DNA of 64,000 nucleotides from Neodontobutis hainanensis (GCA_024349245.1 JALDNG010000001.1:6716501-6780500), one strand, 5' to 3'; positions 34,606 through 47,098 are shown, counted from the stretch's first letter. Notes: a model not told the origin generated them from the letters alone. Numbers and translations: made by a program.

Positions 34606-34846
34606 GAGAGTTAGAATGGTCAGGTCTGCTGTTCCAGAGGCCTGCTGTGAGGAGCTGATATCCATGGCGCTGAAGGCCAGCGCTCTCAGACTAGGACCTC
34701 TTCACCCAGATTTTGACCTTATGAGCCGGGTCCAGAACTTCCTCGTCCGGTCTCTGCCTGTCGCCGCTCATGTGCGTGCATCTGGACGGCTCTGTGTGTC
34801 TCTGAACGGGGTCCCAACCCAACACAACTAGCTGGTGTCAGCATCA

Positions 34847-35305
34847 AGGACTAAACCAGGACTAAACCAGGACGAAACCAGGACTAAAACAGGTCTTAAG
34901 CAGGACTAAAGCAGGTCTAAAGCAGGACTAATGCAGGTCTAAAGCAGGACTAAAGCAGGTCTAAAGCAGGACTTAAGCAGGTCTAAAGCAGGACTAAAGC
35001 AGGTCTAAAGCAGGACTAAACCAGGCCTAAAGCAGGACTAAAGCAGGTCTAAAGCAGGACTAAAGCAGGACTAAAGCAGGACTAAAGCAGGTCTAAAGCA
35101 GGACTAAAACAGGTCTTAAGCAGGACTAAAGCAGGTCTAAAGCAGGTCTAAACAAGGTCTAAAGCAGGTCTAAACCAGTTCTAAACCAGTTCTAAGCCAG
35201 GTCTAAACCAGGACTTAAGCAGGTCTAAAGCAGGTCTAAAGCAGGTCTACTGCACGTCTAAACCTGGACTAAGCCATGTCTAAACCAGGACTAAACCAGG
35301 TCTAA
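34847..35305. repeat. 'GGACTAAAGCA' minisatellite replacing PNPLA exons
   Basis: About 40 copies of an 11-bp unit (GGACTAAAGCA, GGTCTAAAGCA, GGACTAAACCA). It begins just where the aligned exon 2 ends and stops before the exon at 35323; the two middle catalytic-domain exons expected here are absent. Confidence 0.92.
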
Positions 35306-35399
35306 TTTCTAAATGGTTCCAGGTGTTGGCAGAGATCTGTCAGAACGGTTATGTGGATGTTCTGAGGTTTCTTCAGGAAAATGTGTAAATAATCTCAGG

Positions 35400-36345
35400 C
35401 TAGGTAAAAAAAAAAGCTTGAACAGTCTTTTGTTCTCAGTTTGCAGACTTCTCAGCAGGTTATGAAAACAGACCTTTTTTAAGTTTTGAGACATTGAGAG
35501 TGAATGTTAGGGTGCACTCACCCTGGGCTCTGTGCTCAGGCCTGGGACACCCTGAAGTGTGAGCGCTGGCTCACATGTGACTACAAGCCGTGTACTTGAG
35601 CATCGCAGAGCAGCCAAAGGTTCACAGTGGTCCGATGATATCCGTGCAACTGGGGATGGGACTAGAACCTTTTTTAAACTGCCATAGTTTAAAAAGCGTT
35701 AAAAAACATTTACTGACGATATTAATTACACTTGGCCTGTACAATCTGAGAGTGAAAGTCCTGTTTCGATAGCTGACCCCTCGTCTCTGACTGGCTGTTT
35801 GATGGACCTCCATCTCCGAAGACTGAATCTGCATGCAAAGTCAATAGGATGTTTAGCAATGCAAAGGTTCCCAAGATTACACCATTGAGAACCAAAACTG
35901 AAATTATTGAAGGCCCGCTGATGAAACACAAATGAAAATGTTACATGTAATAAAGAACCTATTTAACATTATTCTTCAAGTTAAACTTACATTTAAAGCT
36001 GGAATTAAACTTAGTGGATTAATTACATAATTGGTTTCTGTGTGAGAGCAGGTCAGTGAAGGCCAGAGACCCCTGCGCAGTCGAGTATGGGCACAGAACG
36101 GTTCCAGTGGCCCTGGTTTGAGTGATCCCATAGAGCTAAAGTAAAAGTTATTGTTCCAGATTTGGTGAGCAGGAAACCCTCAGCAGATGTCTATGGAGTC
36201 AGGATGCCGTTGTAGGTGGGAACAGTCTGAGGACCAATCAGAGCAGAGAGGAGAGAGCCTGGACCAATCAGAGCAGAGAAGAGAGAGCTCACAGGTCAGG
36301 ACTAGACCTGGACTAGACTCTGGGCTGGACACGTGTCCTCTGTTG
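35400..36345. other. PNPLA pseudogene intron, no recognised feature
   Basis: No coding segment I can align. A small direct duplication containing GGACCAATCAGAGCAGAGA occurs at about 36230-36290. Confidence 0.4.
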
Positions 36346-37023
36346 TCAGGCTGGTAGAGTGGCTCCCTGACGTCCCCAAAGACATAAACTGGCTTTACAA
36401 CATGTTCAGTCAGATCTGGAACGATGATGAAGAGTAGGAAGTGTTCATGAGGTACAGCCATGGCTTGAACCCTTTGGTCTCACAATGGTTTCATCTTTCT
36501 GTGATAACTCTGTTCATTTATATAAAAATAGGAGATCCAGTTAAACTCTTCATTTTCTCCAGTTTCCACTGGACCAGTTTGGGGCAGGTTCCACCAAAAG
36601 AGATCCAACAAAATCCTGCTCAAATCCAGTCTTCCGACTCGTTGTGAAATAAAACCTTTCCATTCGGTCTCCACTGCATTAAACAGGAGCAGGACAAAGA
36701 AATTAAAAAGCTCTAAAATGTCGGAAACTGCTGCAGCCTCTGGATTTAAAGTTTAGAAAGATGGGAATAAAGCAGAAATACACTTCTTCTACAGCTGTCT
36801 GTAGCAGTGTTATGATTAATAATCTGTCTGGTGTTTTCAGTCAGATGCCTCTTCGTCGCTGCAACAGTCTTCCTCCAGGACTAAGGATCTGGAACGGGCC
36901 GAGCCCAAACCCACAGGGATAAACCTGCCCACTCTGTCCACTTGGAAGCCACACCCACTTCTCAGACTACACCCACCCCCTGCTTCACCTGGGACCTGGG
37001 CCAATCAGACATTCTGCCCCTGA

Positions 37024-38231
37024 CCCCGCCCCCACTCCCACCTGCTGTACGCCCGCCCCCAGCCCCAGTACATCTTGGGGCTTCGGTTTGGAGAGAGGTG
37101 GGCTGGATCTGGAACATGAGGAGTCCAAGCACAGCGCCATCTGCTGCCGAGGTCAACAACAACTGAAGGAATAAATCTGAATAAATTCTACCAATGCAAA
37201 TGTGTCGAGTCATGTTCTGGCCACGATCAAAGATTATTCAAGACTTTAGATAAACCTCACTGAGATAAAACCTGGTGCAATGCATTTTTGCCTCATTATG
37301 AGTCTGTGAAGGTTCTCAATCATCCAGGTCATCTTGAAAAAAAGGTTAAAGCAAAAGCATCTGGACACAGTTTTCAAGGTGAAGACTAATTCCAAGAGTG
37401 TGTTATGAAACCTAAATCAGGACAGTTTGACTCTAGAACAACAACACCTGAATGGAACAGTGTCACTAACGACTCACCTGAGCCTTTAACAACTCTCACA
37501 TCAGAAGTCACACTGTCCTTTCAGAGCTAAAAACGGTGAGAACAGAACAGGAAACTCCTCCCTCTGGAGATATATGCTCAGCTCTCTTACCAGTTGATCT
37601 CAGAATTGATAAAGTTCCTTGGAATTAGAGATGAAACGTCTTTACCTTGAAAACTGAGTCCACCAACCTTTTCCCATTATTATGAGGTTAATGTTTAATT
37701 GTGCACGTCCCTTAAAAAATTTAACCAAGTCAGTTCAATAGAGAATAGGCTAAAGTGTAACAGCAACTGGTTCCTGCCACTGAGACAAAACTGATCCGAT
37801 ATCTTTATATATCCTACTTAGACACTCACTCTCTCCTAATGATTGTATATTCAGATTAATGAAAAGTCAAAGTAGTTCTGTGAGCAAAGGAACACGTGGT
37901 CTGTAAATTGTCTGAGCCTTTGAGCAATATGACCAGGTGCCTTAATTTATAAAGAGGTGTCCAAAAGGGCTTCACACTGACACGGAGGATACTTGGAGGT
38001 TAGTAAAGTTTGGGATAAACAGCTTCTTAATTGAAAAAAAAAAAAAAAACACTGATAGAGGTTGTATTTTACCGCTCTGTCCTGAGGCCCGTCGGAGGGG
38101 TCAGTTATGAAAACAGTCACGTGGTCCACTGCTGTATTTTTACAGTAGAAACATGTGACGTGTTTATCAACGTTGTGCAACAGAGAGACTCTGACCAGGT
38201 TTACATCCTCCAGGGACCCACATGTGGAGCC
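37024..38231. other. Intergenic between the two PNPLA copies
   Basis: No gene recognised. In-frame sequence continues 5' of the ATG at 38232 back to about 38031, but it is not conserved and is presumably leader. Confidence 0.4.
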
Positions 38232-41200
38232 ATGAGGAGCCGGACAAGCAGCAGAGAGCCCGGCTACAGTCTGAGAGAGACCCGGGGAGAAGGACCGGAG
38301 GCCGGCTGGAGCCTCTCGTTCGCCGGATGCGGGTTCAGGAGCGTGTACTACATCGGGGCGTTGAGCTGTCTTCTGCAGCAGGTCCCGGAGCTAGTCCACG
38401 GTGCAGCCCGCTTCAGTGGCGCCTCCTCTGGGTGTTTGGTGGCGGCGGCGCTGGCTGTGGGTCTCCCTCTCAGTGAGTTATTTGATATTTTAAAAGTGAG
38501 TTATCATTGCACATTAAGTCTGAGGGTTGTCATGTTAGACTAATATTTTTTCATCTTCATCAGTGAGTTTTCTATCTGGGATTTATTTTATTAAATTTGC
38601 AAACGAAAGACCCAACAATATTTCTTTTATAAAAAGGGAATAGTTAAGGGAATTATAAACAGGCCTTATAGAAAAAAAAATAAGAAAATATAATATTGCT
38701 TAAACATAATACATACACTTGAGTTTTCCATCAAGACTTGAAGTTCTACAGTAAAGAGTGATTCCTGGAGTCAGAGCAACAATGTGAAAAATATAAACAA
38801 AAACACAGAAGAGCAAATGATAAAACAGTAAAATTATTAACAGGTAAATCAAAGCAAGGTGGGACTTCATCAGGTAAATGGATGAGCAGTGAGAAGAAGC
38901 CATCTGAAATATGGAGTGGCCAGGTCATATCCCAGGAATCAATGTTGTGTAAAAATATTTTCATCTTAATTACAACATCACATCAACAGAAATACAATAA
39001 TAATCCAAATCTACAGCCAAACGGGAATGTGTTCATCAGGTTTATAAGTCCTACCTGTTAGTTTCACATTATCCATGTCTTGTTGCTTCTAAAAGGACTC
39101 TTGTCAGACAGTGTGAGAGCGTATGTATTAGTTGGGTCAGTGTTACGTGACCTTCGTCCTGCGTCTTCTGTTCAGATGGGCTCCTGTTGGGCTTAAATAG
39201 CAAGAAACATTATAAAAAAATAATGGATCAGTGCCAATGACACAAGGAGCTGAAGCAGGGGCTTGTGTTTGGCTGATCCTGATGGAACAATGACCTATGC
39301 CTGTCTGGGTCTGACCTGACCCTCTGACCTCCTGACAGGAGCAGACAAAACAAAGTTTCTGGGAAAAATATGCTTAATTAAGAATATGTTTTGAGGGAGT
39401 GCGGATGGAAAAGGCTTTTCTCTGGTACAAAGCTCCTGTACATATAAACTAAAATAAACTAATGAAGTAAACGTTGTAGAACTCACCTCTGCACATGTTT
39501 GTTATTTACTACCAGAATGTGGTTATAATGAAATCTCCTTTGAACTTGAGGATTCAATTCTGTCCTGTGCTGTTTCCAAAATGATTTTTTTTAATCAGTT
39601 TGTACATTCAGTCAACTGCAGTTGGTAACTGTGTATTTAATTATTCTTCTATATTGATGTAGAAAGATCTGTGGAGAAAAACTGGATCAAAATACATAAA
39701 AAGGAACAGTGCTAACTTGTATTTATTTAAACCCATGTCCCTGACAGCTTCGTTTGTAGGAGTCAGTGCGACAGTTGTAAATATTTGTGCCTTTTTTTCT
39801 GATAAGACTCTGTTGACTTAAACTCAAAGTCTCTGTAGTAATCAGATGTCCTCATTCATAAACAAGGCTCCAGGACTTTATCCCTTCACTCTAAAAAGGA
39901 CCAAGACTTAATTAAAGTCCAAAAAGACGTGACTTTAGCGGCAGAATTATTGGTTTACTGAGATTATTTAAACCATGGCACTTGTTTCTGAAGCGTATTA
40001 CATCTTCCCCAGTTTTCAGGTTTTTAAGGATTTATGTAAACATATGTCACAACACAAAACCAGACCAGGTCTAAACCACCTGTTTTAGACCCGGTTTAGT
40101 TCTGGCTTAGACCTGGTTTAGTCCAGGTTTAGTTCTGGTTTAGACCTGGTTTAGTCCAGGTTTAGTTCTGATTTAGACCTGGTTTAGTTCTGGTTTAGAC
40201 CTGGTTTAGTACAGGTTTAGACCCGGTTTAGACCTGGTTTAGACCTGGTTTAGTACTGGTGTAGCCCAGGTTTAGTTCGGGTTTAGACCTGGTTTAGAAC
40301 TGGTTTAGTCCTGGTTTAGACCTAGTTTAGACCCGGTTAAGACCTGTTTTAGTCCTGGTTTAGACCCAGTTTACACATGGGGTAGACCTGTTTTAGACCT
40401 ATTTTAGTCTTGGTTTAGACCTGGTTTTGACCTGGTTTTAGTCCTGGTTTAGACCTGTTTAGACCTGGTTTGGTGCTGTTTTAGTCCTGGCTTACACCTC
40501 TCTCTTACAGCTGACCTCTGTGGTGACCTCTTGACTGTTGCTGCTGAGGCTAGAGGTCACTCTCTGAGCGTCTTCCATCCGAGCTTCAGTCTCCTGAGCT
40601 GTGCACGGCGCTCGCTCATGGACAGACTCCCCGTGGACGCTCACGTGCGCGCGTCTGGACGGCTGTGCGTGTCAGTGACCAGAGTGCATGATGGGAAAAA
40701 CCTACTGGTTACGGACTTCAGCAGCAGAGATGAGCTCATCCAGGTAAACATTTACAAAAAGTGACCAACATTACGTCCGTTTCCTTAAGTTTACACTCGT
40801 GATTCTAACTTAGGAGCCATTGGAAGTTTAAAAAAAGAGACAGACAAAAGGTTTTTGTGTTAAAACAGAAAAGCTGGCAACTCCAAGTTCCTTTTATTGG
40901 TCAAAACCTGGGTTAAACATATTTCCAGTTGCTATAAGAGCAATATTTAAAGCACCTTCCTTTGACTAATGCATTATTCAGTTAAGGCCAAACTTACTCT
41001 ACATAAGTTAAGTCTTAAACATCTCTGTGTGTCTCCAGGTTTTAATGTGCAGCTGTTTCTTCCCAGTTTACTGTGGCTTCATCCCTCCGTCCTTCAGAGG
41101 AGTGGTCAGTCTGCACACAACCTCCCACACCTGAGTAAACCTGTTAGTGATGACACAGCCAGGATGTAAATAGCTTTTCTTTCACTTTTTTGTAGCAGTT

Positions 41201-44200
41201 CAATGTTTAGATCTCTGTATCATCACACTGAAATCAAACAACACTTAGAACCTGGCTTTTGATGTTTATAAAAGACAAACAGTTTCCTAAGAAGGCCTTT
41301 TAGCCGCAATTCATTAGTAATTGGTTCTGAAGAAAACTCCTTATGTAATTTTTCCTGATTATATTAAACCCCTAAAGCGTTACATGGACGGAGCCCTGAG
41401 CAACAACCAGCCGCTGTTCGAGTTCAGAAACACTCTGACCATCGCTCCGTTTTCAGGAGAGAGCGACATCTGTCCTACAGAGGGCACCTTTAACTTCCTG
41501 GAGGTTCATTATGGAAACGTGTCCATCCAGGTCAACACCGGGAATGTGCACCGGGTCTGGACCTCCTTCATGCCTACACCTCCTCAGGTCAGGGGTCCAC
41601 GGCTCAAACTGTGAAAAAATATGCTTAAACTCTAGAGAATATGCAGTTTGTATTTTTATCCCTGGTTGAGTTTTCAAGGAGTGAGACAGTTAAACTGTCT
41701 CAGATCTGGTGCTGCTTTGTAGGTTACATTTATATTTATTCATTTAGAAAACGCTTTTATCCAAAGCGACTTACAAATGAGGAAAACTATGGAAGCCATT
41801 TTAACAACTCAAGGTAACAAAAAGCAAAACTGCACCAAAAACGAGTTAAAACTCAGCACAGTATACAAAGCTAAGGATATGAGAGATTTTTTTTTTTGAA
41901 GAAAAGGAATTGATAGAAGGGAAGTAGAAGTCAGTGTTTGTCAGTCAGGTGTTGATGGAAGAGATGTGTTTTCAAGCGTTTTTTTGTAAAGATGGCTACA
42001 GAATCTGCTGATCTTGTAGCAGCAGGTAGATCATTCCACCAATGTGGAACAGATCCAGAGAAAGTATGTGAGAGTGAATTTTCTTTTTGGGATGGTACCA
42101 CCAGACATTGTTCATTTGCAGAGCGCAAGGATCTGGTCGGAAATAGGTCTGTCTGTATTAGTGAGTGAAGATATATTTACATTTACATTTATTCATTTAG
42201 CTGCGACTTACATTGTTCTACAGTATTTACCACTGCACTGCACTACAGCCACTGGAGGCAAGGTGGGTTAAGTGTCTTGCCCAAGTGTCTTACACAACGA
42301 TAGTATGAACTGTGGGGAGAGTAAGAATCAAACCTGCCAGTAGTGGCACTGTAGGCCAAGAGCATAGCTTAGAATTTAATGCGGGCATCAACCGGGAGCC
42401 AGTGTAACCTAGTGAAGAGAGGAGTTTCGTGCGCTCTCTTCGGTTCTTTAAAGACCACTCTTGCCGCTGCATTCTGGATCATCTGCAGAGGTTTGGTTGT
42501 GCAGGCAGAGAGTCCAGCCAGTAGAGCATTGAAATAATCCACTTTGGACAAGACAAGAGCCTAGATGGACTAGGATTTGTTTAGAGTGTTCAGATAGAAA
42601 AAGGTCTAATTTTTCTAATGTTGTAGTACACTACTCCAAACGACTAGGACTGACCTACAGTAAAGTAGTATGAGTTCAAGACCCGGTCAGGTCAAGGTCT
42701 TGGGGCTAATCTTCGGTCAATGTCACGACGAGTGCTGGTTCAGGTCTCGATACAGTCCTCACAGGTTTACCCCAGAGACACTGCTAGAAGACATTAATAC
42801 AGATAATCTGTCAAGTCTGAAGCAGATTGTATTCTAATTTTGAAATGTGTTTATATCTCTTTAGATGTTGTCAGAGATCTGTGTGAACGGGTACAGAGAC
42901 ACTCTCCGCTTCCTCTCACAGGCGGGTCTGTAATAAACACACAGTCACATCTGTAATAAACACACAGCCACATCTGTAATAAACACACAGTCGGGTGTGT
43001 AATAAACACACAGTCACGTCTGTAATAAACACACAGTCAGGTCTGTAATAAACACACAGTCGGGTCTGTAATAAACACAGTCACACCTGTAATAAACACA
43101 CAGTCGGGTCTGTAATAAACACAGACACGTCTGTAATAAACACACAGTTGGGTCTGTAATAAACACAGTCACGTCTGTAATAAACACACAGTCAGGTCTG
43201 TAATAAACACACAGTTGGGTCTGTAATAAACACACAGTCAGGTCTGTAATAAACACAGTCACGTCTGTAATAAACACACAGTCGGATCTGTAATAAACAC
43301 ACAGTCGGGTCTGTAATAAACACACAGTCGGGTCTGTAATAAACACACAGTTGGGTCTGTAATAAACACACAGTCAGGTCTGTAATAAACACACAGTCAG
43401 GTCTGTAATAAACACACAGTCGGGTCTGTAATAAACACACTTAGCACAAACAGTGATAGAGCAACAGATTTTTCAGAGCAGCGCTAACATCTCTCATGTT
43501 TCAGGTCTGGTTCAAACTCAGAGCAAGTCTGTGGAGAAATCTAAAAACACCAAAAATGGACTGAATATTTTACAAGAAAATAATGAGACAGGGAGCCTTC
43601 CTGCAGAAATCAGAAAAGGTGAGTTTACTTTATGGTAATAACTTGGCTGTACCTTAGTCACTTTTATTTTTACAGGTTTTGTAATTATTAAAAGGTCATT
43701 TTCAGGTGTCATTTGGTTATAACTGTTGCTGGTTTACAAATTAAGTTTTGATGTTAATACAATTTATAGATTTTGTGAATTAAAGGAATCAGTAGATTTA
43801 CAAGAGGCATTAGCTCTGTATTCTCTGTTGTTTTTAGCAGTTATATGTCTCCCTCTTTAGTCCTGGCTGCAGCTTGTTCCGACTCTGAGACCAAGTCCGT
43901 ACTCTGGACCCGGTTTTCTCAGGTCTCACTGGTCCTGGGTCTAGTCCTGGATTTGGTCATGGGTCTGATCCATCTCATGTTTTTACCATTTGGACTGATT
44001 CTAAACCTCATCATCAGGTAACAGCTCCTCTTTAACACTCTGTGTTTTGTAAAAAAAAGACTTAAAACAGTTTGTCATTTTTCTGCAGTTTTCTGTCAAG
44101 TCGTAGCTGCAGCTCATCGTGTGGTGTCAAGAAACAGTACAGACTCAAACCTGGATCAGAAAAGAACAGTTCTGCTTTTGGACGACAGAGAGCTGACAAA

Positions 44201-44224
44201 ACCAGCATAAAGTCTTTAAACTGA
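38232..44224 (+). CDS. Patatin-like phospholipase domain protein (PNPLA2/3/5-type), intact
   Basis: Serine lipase/acyl-hydrolase of the ATGL-adiponutrin group, which act on triacylglycerol at lipid droplets; exact member uncertain. Exons: 38232-38472, 40511-40743, 41039-41104, 41378-41587, 42865-42925, 43505-43618, 43861-44017, 44089-44224; phases agree, 405 aa. Features: SLSFAGCGFRSVYYIGALSC (oxyanion-loop region; the usual FLG is FRS), nucleophile motif FSGASSG, then HPSFSLL, LPVDAHVRASGRLCVSVTRV, FSSRDELIQ, PVYCGFIPPSFRGV, catalytic-Asp motif YMDGALSNNQP, FSGESDICP and ICVNGYRDTLRFL. Exon 7 adds a hydrophobic hairpin-like segment (VSLVLGLVLDLVMGLIHLMFLPFGLILNLII), perhaps a membrane or droplet anchor, followed by a basic Ser-rich tail. 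The start is the first ATG in the conserved frame. The exon 5 donor (G|GTCTGT) is weak and seeds a minisatellite. Confidence 0.85.
38475..40059. other. PNPLA intron 1, no recognised feature
   Basis: AT-rich intron without exon or named repeat; the short minus-strand ORFs here have no recognisable domain. Confidence 0.4.
40060..40500. repeat. 'CTGGTTTAGAC' minisatellite in PNPLA intron 1
   Basis: About 35-40 degenerate copies of an 11-bp unit (CTGGTTTAGAC, CTGGTTTAGTC, CAGGTTTAGTT), ending a few bases before the exon 2 acceptor at 40510. Same family as at 34215 and 55335. Confidence 0.93.
41724..42560 (-). mobile_element. L2-type LINE, 3' part, with SINE inside
   Basis: Minus-strand C-terminal RT fragments: DYFNALLAGLSACTTKPLQM, QNAAARVVFKEPKRAH, PLFTRLHWLPVDARIKF (42370-42540), then after an insertion SGSVPHWWNDLPAATRSADS and KKRLKTHLFHQHL before a stop at about 41931. 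The 3' end (41727-41800) carries aaacgcttttatccaaagcg, the same tail as the SINEs at 6213 and 46635. A SINE at 42176-42345 interrupts the ORF. Confidence 0.8.
42176..42345 (-). mobile_element. tRNA-derived SINE nested in the LINE
   Basis: Carries the tail acatttacatttattcattt and the body word ggtgggttaagtgtcttgcc seen in the other SINE copies. The tRNA-like head at the right end is degraded (GAATCAAACC). Confidence 0.7.
42918..43442 (+). repeat. 23-bp minisatellite seeded by the PNPLA exon 5 donor
   Basis: 23 copies of a unit around GGGTCTGTAATAAACACACA; some lack one AC pair. The first copy is the exon 5-intron 5 junction (CACAGGCGG|GTCTGTAATAAACA), which differs by one base from the common internal unit (CACAGTCGG then GTCTGTAATAAACA). 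Unlike the dioxygenase array the unit is not a multiple of 3 and contains TAA, so use of a distal donor would end the protein. The minus-strand ORFs (CVYYRPDCVFITD) are artefacts. Confidence 0.95.
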
Positions 44225-44452
44225 TTTTTACTGCCATTACCTCAGTTGTGATGTATAAATTTAGTTAAATTATTTTAATGTAATGCTCTAATTCCAAAGA
44301 CAAGTGCATCTTTTCTGATAAAATTGACTACTTATCTAAATAATGCCACTGTTAAAAACCTTTATATTTTTCTTAAATGCTGCTGGGTTTTCTGCTGTAG
44401 ATATTTCTGCTGTAAATATTTGTCTGATACTGGATCACCATTGAGCACCTGT

Positions 44453-44458
44453 AATAAA
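44453..44458 (+). terminator. PNPLA poly(A) signal candidate
   Basis: AATAAA 229 bp after the stop codon; another lies near 44659. pdia3 ends from the other side at about 44870. Confidence 0.5.
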
Positions 44459-44876
44459 ACTAAATATTTATTGTACACCATACCACAAAGCAAACAGAAA
44501 CTTCTGTTTGTGTGCCATCTCATTTGTTTTTATCAGTTTAACAGGTATCAGTAACTTTTATTGGTTCTATGTGACAGAGCTTTGTTTTGTGCTTTACACA
44601 AGTGCAACTGTTTCTGCAGAAATTAAGAAACTGAGTCTGTCTTTATTTAAAATCAAAAATAAATCCATCTGTGCTGCTCTTCACTTTGTGACTTTGGTAA
44701 AACTCTGAATGCAGCAGCAGGTTGACCAAGACTGGTCAATAATCGTTATATATTTCAATACGTATTTATGAATTGGCCTTTTAAGATGATTTATACACCT
44801 CTAGTGGTTTTCAGTAAAACTACAGTTAATTTAAAAACACTTGTGAACAGCTGAAGGCTTGGTTTTATGGGCCTTT

Positions 44877-44882
44877 TTTATT
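44877..44882 (-). terminator. pdia3: pdia3 poly(A) signal
   Basis: AATAAA on the minus strand, 346 bp beyond the pdia3 stop codon (45228-45230). The PNPLA gene converges on it, so the two 3' ends lie within a few hundred bases. Confidence 0.6.
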
Positions 44883-45227
44883 TCACAATCTTCCAAATGT
44901 ACAAAAACAAAGATGTGTTACAAAACAAAGGAATCCCAGTGAACTCAGTGCGTTTGGTCGCACTCAACCACGAACCTATCAGAGCTAATCTCTCTCTAAG
45001 GCCCGCCCGCTTCTCTAACTATTGTGTTGTTGCCGGGCAGATTTCAGTAAAATTCTCTTGTTGCCAGGCAGATTTCAGGCTCAGTTCTGGTTGGAGCAGG
45101 GACCTTCTCTTCAGAGCTTTAGTGGACTTGTATATTCAGTTCTTTTTTCCGCCCTTATGTGGTGAAGTGGGCGTGGCTTAATAGGAAGTTGGGTTTTGTA
45201 GTTTTCTGATGTAGTTTTTTTTTTTTT

Positions 45228-46945
45228 TTACAACTCCGACTTCTTCTTCTTCTTGGGCTCCTCCTGCATCACCAGAGGACTGGATGCCTCTTTTTTTAGA
45301 TACGAGATGAAGTCGCTCACCTCACGGCCACCCTGGAGAAGAAACAGTTACAAAAAAATTTAAAATAATAAATAACTTTTTAGAACTGATAAAGAGGTAA
45401 AGCTTTACATGTCCGGTTTGAGGAAGGCCTATAGATTTTAATAACTCACGTTGTACTTCTTCGGGCTGTTCTTCTGTCCGGCTGGAGAAAAGTAGATTGT
45501 GGGGAAACTAAAAAAATAAAAAAAATAAATGTAGTCTTTCAGTTATCTTTGTTAAAGGTAAAAACATTATCTTTGTAGTAACCTATATAACCATTGTGAT
45601 AATTAAATAAAAGATGGATTTCAGGCCCAGAGAAAGTCTAACTCACCCGCTAACTTCGTACGGCGAGGGCACGTCGTTCGCTGTGGCGTCCATTTTAGCA
45701 ATGATTACGTTTGGATCATTGGCCAGCTTAAAAATAAAAATAAATGTTTAACTTCTCACCATTTATACACATTTTCCCACGTTTATTTAATTATGTCTGT
45801 CTCAGTGTAACAGACTATTTCTCAAACTAATGAGAAACTACAGATATTTGTTGCAGAAAATGAAAGAAAGAAATTTGAGCAGCTACCAAGTTAGAAAGTT
45901 CGGCGCCTGTTTCAGAGAATAACAGGTTGTAAAAGGGAAGTTAAATGGATAATACCTTCTCTCCGAGCTCGTTGTACTTGGGCTCCAGGTTTTTGCAGTG
46001 ACCGCACCAGGGAGCGTAGAACTCGATCAGGACGTCTTTACTGTCATCGTTCACGATCGAGTCAAAGTTCTCCGCCACCAACACCTGAAGATTCAGACAG
46101 AAATGAGATGTTAACACCTGGAGATTCCGGTTCAAGGTTTATGTGTCGTTCAACTGGAAAAAACGTGTCTCTGGTCCAGAGCAAATGAAACCCTTATCAT
46201 TCAAAATCAGCTGAATGTGGTACTCCAAATGAACCTAATTTATTCTGTTTGAATCCAGAGTTACGGCATGTTTGAATTAACCTCCTCACCTTGACAGGGC
46301 CGTCGTTGTTCTCAGGGATGGCCTCTGATTTAAGGTAACGCTTCAGTTTTCCATTAAAATAATCTTGAAGGAAATTCTCCAGAGCTTTACCGTCACGACT
46401 GAAAGGGAAAACAAAAAAAAGAGAGACAAGAGTGTTAGGTTTGGAATTAAATAATGCAAAGATTTTAATCAAGCTTTGGGGTTTTAGCAAAATTAAAAAG
46501 AAAAAAAAAAAAAAAAAAAGAAAGATCCAAATTCTTTGATTCTTTCAAGAGTTCAAAGATTAAAAATGAATGTGGACTTTCAAACATTAATATACAAAAG
46601 GTTTACAGACTATTGTCAAATACAAGTGACAATGGTGGGGCGGCAGTAGCGTAGTGGGTAGAGTGGTGGTTCGATGGTTCATACTGTCGTTGTGTCCTTG
46701 GGAAAGACACTTAACCCACCTTGCCTCCAGTGGCTTTAACACTGGTAATTACCGTAGAACTATGCAAGTCGCTTTGGATAAAAGCGTCAGCTAAATGAAT
46801 AAATGTAAATGGTCTAAAATAAAATAAAAAAATTACATAAATTAAGTTATTTAGAAAATATTTTTAAAGTGCAAATTCACAGCTGCATCACAAACATCGC
46901 TGCACTGTGTTCTAGTGCAGAGAGGGACATTACCTTAGATTTAAA

Positions 46946-47010
<65 letters not shown>

Positions 47011-47098
47011 CACTTTCTAGATTCATTCCGCGACTGTAAAAGTGCATTTCCAGGTTTTATTGGACACAGATTTCCCAAAAAAACTCTTTATTTTTAAG

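Larger units (their letters stand above)
34007..37023 (+). pseudogene. Patatin-like phospholipase (PNPLA2/3-type) pseudogene
   Basis: Pieces of an adiponutrin/ATGL-type lipase in order: SISFVGCGFLGVYYIGAASC (34040-34110), then in another frame SLIHSAIYGSSAGALLAAVL with the GxSxG serine motif (to donor 34204); exon 2 from 34638 (LGPLHPDFDLMSRVQNFLVR, RASGRLCVSLN); an exon at 35323 (VLAEICQNGYVDVLRFLQEN); 36350 (LVEWLPDVPKDINWLY); perhaps a tail at 36841-37023. Damage: a frameshift at about 34110-34116, an in-frame TAG at 34829-34831 where the intact neighbour has a leucine, no in-frame ATG seen, and no trace of the exons with PVYCGFIPP and the catalytic Asp (DGA); that interval is filled by a minisatellite (34847-35305). 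The neighbour at 38232 keeps all these. A much altered but expressed gene is possible but unlikely. Confidence 0.8.

Noticed and set aside
43014..43440. Minus-strand ORFs reading CVYYRPDCVFITD
   Set aside because: Reverse-strand reading of the PNPLA intron 5 minisatellite.
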